From NCBI GenBank assembly GCA_945860335.1, contig CAMAQW010000032.1, positions 1 to 12,541 on the forward strand: a DNA stretch of 12,541 nucleotides, read 5' to 3'. The position numbers and the translations under genes are program-made. This document shows, piece after piece, positions 7,722 to 12,541 of the stretch. Position 1 is the stretch's first letter; every line of letters starts with the position of its first letter. Source of the DNA: Sediminibacterium ginsengisoli (GTDB lineage: Bacteria > Bacteroidota > Bacteroidia > Chitinophagales > Chitinophagaceae). The notes beneath the pieces are model-generated. The model worked only from the letters and a program-made list of their open reading frames with translations. It searched no databases and was not told the DNA's origin.

Positions 7722-7958
7722 ATGGCAAGAGTATGTCAAGTTACAGGTAAAAAGCCGATTGTTGGAAATAGTGTTTCACACTCTAACATCAAAACAAAGC
7801 GTCGTTTCTTACCTAATTTACAGAAAAAGCGTTTCTTTTTTGCTGAAGAAGACCGTTGGGTTTACCTAAAGGTTTCTACCGATGCATTAAGAACGATCAA
7901 TAAAAATGGTTTAGCATCAGTAATCAAAGAAATGAGATTAAAAGGCGCTAAAATCTAA
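7722..7958 (+). CDS. rpmB: 50S ribosomal protein bL28
   Basis: Large-subunit ribosomal protein of 78 aa, the length normal for Bacteroidota. The N-terminal MARVCQVTGKKPIVGNSVSH and the following basic RRFLPNLQKKRF stretch are classic bL28. Only one cysteine (C5) is present, so it is the zinc-free (C-minus) form. An in-frame extension upstream to 7677 is possible but would translate through the promoter element, so the ATG at 7722 is preferred. It is the first gene of a tight ribosomal operon, 30 bases before rpmG. Confidence 0.97.
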   Translation: MARVCQVTGKKPIVGNSVSHSNIKTKRRFLPNLQKKRFFFAEEDRWVYLKVSTDALRTINKNGLASVIKEMRLKGAKI

Positions 7959-7988
7959 TTTACAATAACAAAGTAAACGACCAATACA

Positions 7989-8171
7989 ATGGCAAGAAAA
8001 GGCAATAGAGTACAGGTTATTTTGGAGTGTACAGAGCACAAGGCTACAGGTCTTGCTGGTACAAGCCGTTATATCACTGTAAAAAACAAGAAGAATACGC
8101 CTGAGCGTATGGAGTTAAAGAAATTTAACCCAATCATGAAAAAAGTAACTGTTCATAAAGAAATTAAATAG
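7989..8171 (+). CDS. rpmG: 50S ribosomal protein bL33
   Basis: Large-subunit ribosomal protein of 60 aa. RYITVKNKKNTPERMELKKF is the diagnostic core and the C-terminus KKVTVHKEIK is typical. The zinc-ribbon cysteines are missing: the first CxxC position reads CTEH (14-17) and the second pair is replaced by FNPIMKK, so this is the C-minus, zinc-independent type. The central segment ATGLAGTSRY is slightly longer than in the C-plus proteins. It lies between rpmB (30 bases) and the bL38 gene (2 bases), in the gene order normal for Bacteroidota. Confidence 0.97.
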   Translation: MARKGNRVQVILECTEHKATGLAGTSRYITVKNKKNTPERMELKKFNPIMKKVTVHKEIK

Positions 8172-8173
8172 TC

Positions 8174-8347
8174 ATGGCAAAAGCTGCATCGAAAAACGCG
8201 AAAGTAAAAGATCTTAAGGCTTCTGCAGAAGCTAAAAACTGGACTAAAGTAATTAAGGCTGTAAGAAGCCCTAAAACTGGTGCCTATACTTTTAAAGAAA
8301 ACATTGTTCACAAAGACAAGGTGAACGATTTCTTAAAAGAGAAATAG
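8174..8347 (+). CDS. DUF4295 small protein, ribosomal protein bL38 of Bacteroidota
   Basis: A 57-residue, very basic protein whose ATG is two bases after the rpmG stop. The sequence has a lysine/alanine-rich N-terminus, a central KNWTKVIKAV helix, the family hallmark RSPKTGAYTFKE (31-42) and a C-terminal NDFLKEK. This is the DUF4295 family. From memory, the Flavobacterium johnsoniae ribosome structure showed a Bacteroidota-specific large-subunit protein named bL38, and I believe it corresponds to this family. Co-transcription with bL28 and bL33 and the similar size and charge support a ribosomal role. The family call is firm; the equation with bL38 is recalled and cannot be checked here. Confidence 0.88.
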   Translation: MAKAASKNAKVKDLKASAEAKNWTKVIKAVRSPKTGAYTFKENIVHKDKVNDFLKEK

Positions 8348-8370
8348 TTTCAATACTTAAACTCATTCAT

Positions 8371-8400
8371 AAAGCTTTCTCCTCATCGGGAAGGCTTTTT
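8371..8400 (+). terminator. Intrinsic terminator after bL38
   Basis: An 11-base-pair stem (8371-8381 with 8388-8398, including two G-T wobbles) closes a six-base loop CTCATC and is followed by a T-run with a further T-rich stretch to 8408. It starts 23 bases after the bL38 stop, so it should end the rpmB-rpmG-bL38 transcript or partly attenuate it before ftsY. Confidence 0.75.
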
Positions 8401-8401
8401 G

Positions 8402-8409
8402 TATTTTTA
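8402..8409 (+). promoter_or_regulatory. Possible weak -7 element for ftsY
   Basis: TATTTTTA matches TAnnTTTG in all but the last base and ends 17 bases before the ftsY ATG at 8427, in the range seen for other genes here. It begins right after the terminator T-run. There is no -33 TTG. It may simply be part of the T-rich terminator tail. Confidence 0.3.
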
Positions 8410-8426
8410 CAAGTCAAATTACTACT

Positions 8427-9395
8427 ATGGGATTTTTAGGAAAGCTTTTTGGAATCAAAGAGAAGGAGAGTTTAGACCAGGGTTTGCAACAAACCAAGGA
8501 AGGCTTCTTTGCTAAAATCACAAAAGCCATTGCGGGCAAGAGCACCGTTGATGACGAAGTACTAGATAACCTCGAAGAAGCGCTCATTGGTGCCGACGTA
8601 GGAATGGAAACCACCATTCAAATTATTGAAAGAGTAGAAAAAAGAGTTAAGCAAGATAAATACATGAATACAAGCGAGTTAAACGCTCTATTGCAACAAG
8701 AAATTGAAGCAATACTTGTAGATGCCCCTGAACCTGAATACAAAGACTTTACCATTCCGGTAGGTAAAAAGCCCTATGTTATTTTAGTAGTGGGCGTTAA
8801 TGGCGTGGGAAAAACCACCACCATTGGTAAACTCGCCAACAACTATAAAAAGGCAGGTAACCAGGTTGTACTAGGTGCCGCAGATACCTTTAGAGCTGCA
8901 GCCACCGAGCAGCTAACCATTTGGAGTGAACGCGTGGGTGTACCCATTGTTAAGCAAACCATGGGAGCCGATCCTAGTGCCGTTGCTTTTGATACGGTAA
9001 CCAGTGCCGTTTCTAAAAATGCCGATGTGGTGATTATTGACACAGCCGGTCGTTTGCACAACAAGCTTCATCTGATGGATGAGCTAGGTAAAATTAAGCG
9101 TGTGATTCAAAAGGTGATACCCGGCGCTCCACACGAAGTAATGCTCGTATTAGATGGTTCTACAGGTCAAAATGCCTTAGAGCAGGCCAAGCAGTTTACG
9201 GCAACCACCGAGGTAACCGCTTTATCCATTACCAAACTTGATGGTACCGCTAAAGGCGGCGTGGTGCTTGCCATTGCCAATCAATTCAAAATTCCGGTAA
9301 AATATATTGGGGTAGGCGAAAAAATTGATGACCTTATCATTTTTGATAAGCACGAATTTGTAGACAGCCTATTTAAAGGTGTAACGAACAGCTAA
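8427..9395 (+). CDS. ftsY: Signal recognition particle receptor FtsY
   Basis: SRP-family GTPase that docks SRP-bound ribosomes at the Sec translocon for co-translational membrane protein insertion. The 322 aa comprise a four-helix N domain (about 15-100) and a G domain with G1 GVNGVGKT (123-130), the insertion-box-proximal DTFRAAA (153-159), G3 DTAGR (205-209) and G4/closing motifs TKLDGTAKGG (269-278). The long acidic A domain of E. coli FtsY is absent; instead the protein begins with a short amphipathic MGFLGKLFGI that could touch the membrane. This short form is usual outside enterobacteria. It sits downstream of the rpmB-rpmG-bL38 operon across a terminator, and its last 27 bases overlap the 3' end of the convergent gene on the minus strand. 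Confidence 0.97.
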   Translation: MGFLGKLFGIKEKESLDQGLQQTKEGFFAKITKAIAGKSTVDDEVLDNLEEALIGADVGMETTIQIIERVEKRVKQDKYMNTSELNALLQQEIEAILVDAPEPEYKDFTIPVGKKPYVILVVGVNGVGKTTTIGKLANNYKKAGNQVVLGAADTFRAAATEQLTIWSERVGVPIVKQTMGADPSAVAFDTVTSAVSKNADVVIIDTAGRLHNKLHLMDELGKIKRVIQKVIPGAPHEVMLVLDGSTGQNALEQAKQFTATTEVTALSITKLDGTAKGGVVLAIANQFKIPVKYIGVGEKIDDLIIFDKHEFVDSLFKGVTNS

Positions 9396-9845
9396 TCCAC
9401 CCCAACCGCCTTCAAAATAGGTATGTCCCACTAGGTTAAATGAGGGCTGCCAATCAAAACTAACAGCTAGGGGCGCGTTTGGTATCTTATAGTCTAGACC
9501 TAATACACCATCTACGCCAATGGCAAATACAGCCGTGCTAGGCGGGTTTCTGAGCCTCCAACTGTTATTCCAAAGGCCAAAGTGTCCACCGCCGCCCACA
9601 TACCACTGTAGGCCCTCTGCATTGGCTATGGGCATATGCTTTTCATATAAACCCGTTAATCTAAAGCCGTCTTCGTTAAAATACGCGAGTAATTCTTTGG
9701 CGATAGACTCATTTACATACTGCTTATAGGTAATGGCCCCGGGGTATACTTTAACGCCAATCGATTGAAGCATAGGTTTTGTAGATTGGGCGCCCGCGGC
9801 AAAAGCGGCTATTAAAAGGCTTGCGGTAAAAAGTAGTTTTTTCAT
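9369..9845 (-). CDS. Exported, outer-membrane beta-barrel-like protein of unknown function
   Basis: A 158-residue protein I do not recognise. The ATG at 9845 opens a clear Sec signal peptide: MKK, a hydrophobic stretch LLFTASLLIAAFAA, and a probable signal peptidase I site after AGA (about residue 19). An in-frame upstream start at 9884 would bury that signal peptide and cross the promoter element, so it is rejected. The mature part has alternating, aromatic- and glycine-rich strands (GLQWYVGGGGHFG at 78-90, AVFAIGVDGVLGLDYK at 105-120, PLAVSFDWQPSFNLV at 125-139, GGLAVRYTFK at the end). This pattern fits a small outer-membrane beta-barrel or porin-like fold of the kind common in Bacteroidota. 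At about 140 mature residues a six- to eight-stranded barrel is the most it could form. There is no lipoprotein cysteine. It has a promoter-like element 23 bases upstream and converges on ftsY with a 27-base overlap. Confidence 0.75.
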   Translation of the reverse strand: MKKLLFTASLLIAAFAAGAQSTKPMLQSIGVKVYPGAITYKQYVNESIAKELLAYFNEDGFRLTGLYEKHMPIANAEGLQWYVGGGGHFGLWNNSWRLRNPPSTAVFAIGVDGVLGLDYKIPNAPLAVSFDWQPSFNLVGHTYFEGGWGGLAVRYTFK

Positions 9846-9868
9846 AAAGGGGGTTTGAAAATACCCTA

Positions 9869-9876
9869 CAAAAATA
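9869..9876 (-). promoter_or_regulatory. Probable -7 promoter element of the exported-protein gene
   Basis: On the minus strand this reads TATTTTTG, identical to the element upstream of sdhC and of the ABC permease. It ends 23 bases before the ATG at 9845. No -33 TTG is evident. Together with the plus-strand element at 9925-9932 it makes a compact divergent promoter region of 91 bases. Confidence 0.5.
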
Positions 9877-9905
9877 ATTATCAATTACTGAAAGAATAGT
9901 TAAGG

Positions 9906-9932
9906 TTGCTCTTTAATAATTATTTAGGTTTG
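9906..9932 (+). promoter_or_regulatory. Probable promoter of the polyprenyl synthase gene
   Basis: A TTG at 9906-9908, a 16-base spacer and TAGGTTTG at 9925-9932. The -7 element is exact; the spacer is one base below the usual 17-23. The element ends four bases before the ATG at 9937, so the transcript is predicted to be leaderless or nearly so. Confidence 0.5.
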
Positions 9933-9936
9933 TAGT

Positions 9937-10902
9937 ATGCATGATTTTAAAGAATTGGTAGCCGAGTTTGGAACCCGTTTTGGGGTGGCACAATTTCCGG
10001 CGGCCCCTGCAAGCCTGTATGAACCTGGCGAATATTTTTTAAGTATTGGCGGTAAAAGAATTAGACCCATTTTATGTGTGCTCGGTAATGAGCTTTTTAG
10101 TGAGATCAGCGAAGACGCCTGGTCACTTGCCACAGCCATTGAGTTATTTCACAATTTTACCCTCATTCATGACGATATGATGGATGCTGCTTCGTTAAGG
10201 CGCGGCATGCAAACAGTCCATACAAAATATGGCGACAATACCGCGCTCTTAACAGGCGATGTCATGCTCATTAGAGCCTACGAAAAATTACAAAACATTA
10301 ACCCCGCCTATTTACCTAAAATATTAAGCCTCTTTAATACAACAGCAAGAGAAGTGTGCGAAGGTCAGCAACTGGATATGGATTTTGAAAAAATGCCATC
10401 GGTAACACTGGACGCATACATACATATGATTACCCTTAAAACTTCGGTGCTACTTGCGGCTAGTTTAGAAATGGGGGCCATATTAGGAGGTGCCACGCCA
10501 AATAATTGCAAACACTTGTATGAGTTTGGAAAAAACCTAGGTATTGCTTTTCAAATTCAAGACGATTATTTAGACGCTTTTGGCGATCCTGAAAAATTTG
10601 GTAAAGAAGTAGGCGGCGATATCAGACAAAATAAAAAAACCTTTTTACTACTGCACGCTTTAGAAGTGGCAACACCTGATCAGCGCGCAAAGCTTGATAC
10701 GCTACTAGCTAGTACTGGTCCGGATAAAGTACCACAGGTGCTGGAATTATTTAAGGCTTGTAATGTAGATGCTTGGGCTATCGAACTCAAAGAAAAATAT
10801 TTGCAAATGGCACTTGCTAATTTAGAAGATATTGCTGTTACCAGTACTCGAAAGTCGGCACTATTAGCACTTGCCAATTATTTAATGCAACGTGAAAATT
10901 AA
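9937..10902 (+). CDS. Polyprenyl (trans-isoprenyl) diphosphate synthase
   Basis: Class I trans-prenyltransferase of 321 aa that condenses isopentenyl diphosphate with allylic diphosphates to give linear precursors of quinones, carotenoids or other terpenoids. Substrate-binding GGKRIRP is at 38-44. The first aspartate-rich motif DDMMD (D79, D80, D83) is followed by the conserved LRRG, then TGD (106-108), and the second motif is QDDYLD (D209, D210, D213). Both Mg-binding motifs are complete. The first motif has no two-residue insertion, unlike bacterial FPP synthases (IspA type), and a phenylalanine (F74) sits five residues before it. In this family that position controls chain length, so a medium product such as C20 is plausible, but this is inference and C15 or longer cannot be excluded. 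The gene has its own promoter and is followed after 41 bases by an amino acid permease with no clear promoter of its own. Confidence 0.93.
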   Translation: MHDFKELVAEFGTRFGVAQFPAAPASLYEPGEYFLSIGGKRIRPILCVLGNELFSEISEDAWSLATAIELFHNFTLIHDDMMDAASLRRGMQTVHTKYGDNTALLTGDVMLIRAYEKLQNINPAYLPKILSLFNTTAREVCEGQQLDMDFEKMPSVTLDAYIHMITLKTSVLLAASLEMGAILGGATPNNCKHLYEFGKNLGIAFQIQDDYLDAFGDPEKFGKEVGGDIRQNKKTFLLLHALEVATPDQRAKLDTLLASTGPDKVPQVLELFKACNVDAWAIELKEKYLQMALANLEDIAVTSTRKSALLALANYLMQREN

Positions 10903-10943
10903 TTTTACATTTTATTACGCATACTAAACGCAATTTTTAGCGC

Positions 10944-12541
10944 ATGTCAAATTCTTTATTTAGAAAAAAATCAATTGCAAAAATCAATGCCGATGCTGCA
11001 GCAGCAGACGGGCATGACTCGGGACTTAAAAAAATATTAGGCGTTAAGGATTTAACTTTTATGGGTATTGCTGCCGTAATTGGGGCAGGTATATTTTCAA
11101 CCATTGGTACGGCTGCATTTAATGGCGGTCCGGGTATATCCCTATTATTTGTTATTACAGCTATCACCTGCGGATTTAGTGCCCTTTGTTACGCCGAGTT
11201 TGCAAGTAGGGTGCCTATTGCAGGTAGTGCTTACACCTATGCTTATGTTTCATTTGGTGAAGTAGTGGCATGGATTATTGGTTGGGCACTAATACTTGAA
11301 TATGCTATTGGTAATATTGTAGTTGCTATTAGTTGGAGTGGATATTTTAATAATTTACTAGAAGGATTTAATATTCATTTACCAGGATGGCTTTCTACCA
11401 ATACGGCCAACGCACAAAGTGGTTATGACGAAGCGGTAAAAGCATTAGCTGATGGCGCAACACTTGAAAGCCTGGGTAGACATGCAAAAACGGGTTATGA
11501 TGCTATTGTGAATGCACCCGTTATAGCCGGTATAAAATTTATTATCAATATACCTGCTTTTGTAATTGTAATGCTAATTACAGCACTTGCGTATGTAGGT
11601 ATTAAAGAGAGTAAGAAAACAACCAATTACATGGTGATCTTTAAAATTGCGGTGATTATTTTTGTAATTGTTATGGGCTTCTTTTATGTAGACACCAATA
11701 ACTGGGATCCGTTTTTACCCAATGGATTTACAGGTGTACTAGCAGGTGTATCTGCTGTGTTTTATGCCTACATTGGTTTTGATGCCATTTCAACCACCGC
11801 AGAGGAATGTAAAAATCCGCAACGTGATTTACCACGCGGTATGATTTACTCATTAATTATTTGTACGGTTCTTTATATTTTAATTGCGCTGGTATTAACC
11901 GGCATGGTTAACTACACTGAATTAAAAGTAGACGATCCACTCGCTTATGTGTTCCAAAAACTCCACCTCAATAAAATTGGGTACTTGATTTCGGTGAGTG
12001 CTGTTGTGGCAACAACAAGTGTACTTCTTGTTTTTCAATTAGGACAACCTCGTATTTGGATGAGCATGAGTAGGGATGGACTCTTACCTAAAAAGTTTGC
12101 GCAAGTGCATCCTAAATTTGGTACGCCTTCTTTTGCAACCATTGTTACTGGATTTTTAGTAGGGATTCCTTCACTGTTTGTATCAAGTTCTACCATGACC
12201 GATTTAACTAGTATTGGAACACTCTTTGCCTTTGTGCTGGTTTGTTTTGGTGTACTCGTACTTCCGCGTATGGCTAAAGAAGCGGGTAGTAGTGCATTTA
12301 GGCTTCCTTATTTAAATGGACAGTTTATTATTCCTGCTATTGTTGCTGTGTTTGTTTATTTTTCAATGAACCGCATTTCGGAAGCGTTTGCTAATTATGC
12401 CAACGAAGGGTTTCAAGAAATTTTATTTTTACTCTTTATTTTTATAGCAGTTGTAACCGGCGTATTAAGTTTTGTAAGAAAATATTCGGTGATACCAGTA
12501 GTAGGTGCACTTTGCTGCCTCTATTTAATGATTGAAATACC
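10944..12541 (+). CDS. Amino acid permease, APC superfamily, cationic amino acid transporter type (3' end cut by window edge)
   Basis: Inner-membrane secondary transporter; 532 codons are visible and the frame is still open at the window edge. After a polar cytoplasmic N-terminus of about 35 residues come many hydrophobic segments. The APC substrate-binding loop in helix 1 is GAGIF (47-51), and the family signature around the sixth helix and following loop is IGFDAISTTAEECKNPQRDLPRG (split here: IGFDAISTTAEE 277-288, CKNPQRDLPRG 289-299). RIWMSMSRDGLLP further on is also typical. These match the cationic amino acid transporter/YfnA-like branch, but substrate cannot be fixed; neutral amino acids are also possible. 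A polar loop of about 45 residues (147-192) interrupts the usual spacing between early helices. The gene follows the polyprenyl synthase by 41 bases and is probably co-transcribed with it, since the best upstream -7 candidate (TACATTTT, 10906-10913) lacks the final G. Confidence 0.92.
   Translation, partial: MSNSLFRKKSIAKINADAAAADGHDSGLKKILGVKDLTFMGIAAVIGAGIFSTIGTAAFNGGPGISLLFVITAITCGFSALCYAEFASRVPIAGSAYTYAYVSFGEVVAWIIGWALILEYAIGNIVVAISWSGYFNNLLEGFNIHLPGWLSTNTANAQSGYDEAVKALADGATLESLGRHAKTGYDAIVNAPVIAGIKFIINIPAFVIVMLITALAYVGIKESKKTTNYMVIFKIAVIIFVIVMGFFYVDTNNWDPFLPNGFTGVLAGVSAVFYAYIGFDAISTTAEECKNPQRDLPRGMIYSLIICTVLYILIALVLTGMVNYTELKVDDPLAYVFQKLHLNKIGYLISVSAVVATTSVLLVFQLGQPRIWMSMSRDGLLPKKFAQVHPKFGTPSFATIVTGFLVGIPSLFVSSSTMTDLTSIGTLFAFVLVCFGVLVLPRMAKEAGSSAFRLPYLNGQFIIPAIVAVFVYFSMNRISEAFANYANEGFQEILFLLFIFIAVVTGVLSFVRKYSVIPVVGALCCLYLMIEI

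Noticed and set aside
9846..9884. Upstream start for the exported protein at 9884
   Set aside because: It would place 13 residues ahead of a textbook signal peptide and translate through the TATTTTTG element.
1..12541. CRISPR arrays, insertion sequences, phage genes or defence systems
   Set aside because: No direct repeats, terminal inverted repeats, transposase or integrase motifs were seen; gene content is core metabolism and translation.

Overview
The window comes from a Bacteroidota genome, most likely near the Chitinophagales/Chitinophagaceae (phylum confident, family a guess from protein flavour). Support for the phylum: a three-gene sdhCAB operon with a five-helix cytochrome b558-type anchor, the small ribosomal protein bL38 (DUF4295) behind rpmB-rpmG, almost no Shine-Dalgarno sequences, and repeated TAnnTTTG promoter -7 elements just upstream of gene starts. 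All complete genes are intact. No insertion sequence, prophage, CRISPR array, tRNA or rRNA was seen, and there is no gene-free stretch longer than about 170 bases.

Layout. Bases 1-3415 (minus strand) hold the succinate dehydrogenase/fumarate reductase operon, read right to left as sdhC-sdhA-sdhB, with sdhB cut by the left edge. A 168-base divergent promoter region (3416-3583) separates it from a plus-strand pair: an FtsX/MacB-type ABC permease without an ATPase, and tsaD for tRNA t6A synthesis 16 bases behind it. A YbiT-like ABC-F ATPase (5969-7594) follows from its own promoter. Next is a translation and secretion cluster: rpmB, rpmG and bL38 under a well-formed Bacteroidota promoter, ended by a hairpin terminator, then ftsY, the signal recognition particle receptor. 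A small exported barrel-like protein of unknown function lies on the minus strand and its 3' end overlaps that of ftsY. A second divergent promoter region (9846-9936) leads to a polyprenyl diphosphate synthase and a cationic amino acid transporter-type permease, the latter cut by the right edge.

Functionally this is mainly core genome: respiration (Sdh), ribosome components (bL28, bL33, bL38), translation support (TsaD, ABC-F), membrane protein targeting (FtsY) and isoprenoid synthesis. I see no new multi-gene system. The best single observation is in the ABC-F protein: every element that builds one of its two ATP sites (NBD2 Walker A lysine, NBD2 catalytic glutamate, NBD1 signature) is lost, while every element of the other site is intact. 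Other points worth a look are the two promoters placed so close to start codons that the mRNAs should be leaderless, the coding overlap of ftsY with its convergent neighbour, and a terminator T-tract that runs straight into a promoter-like element.
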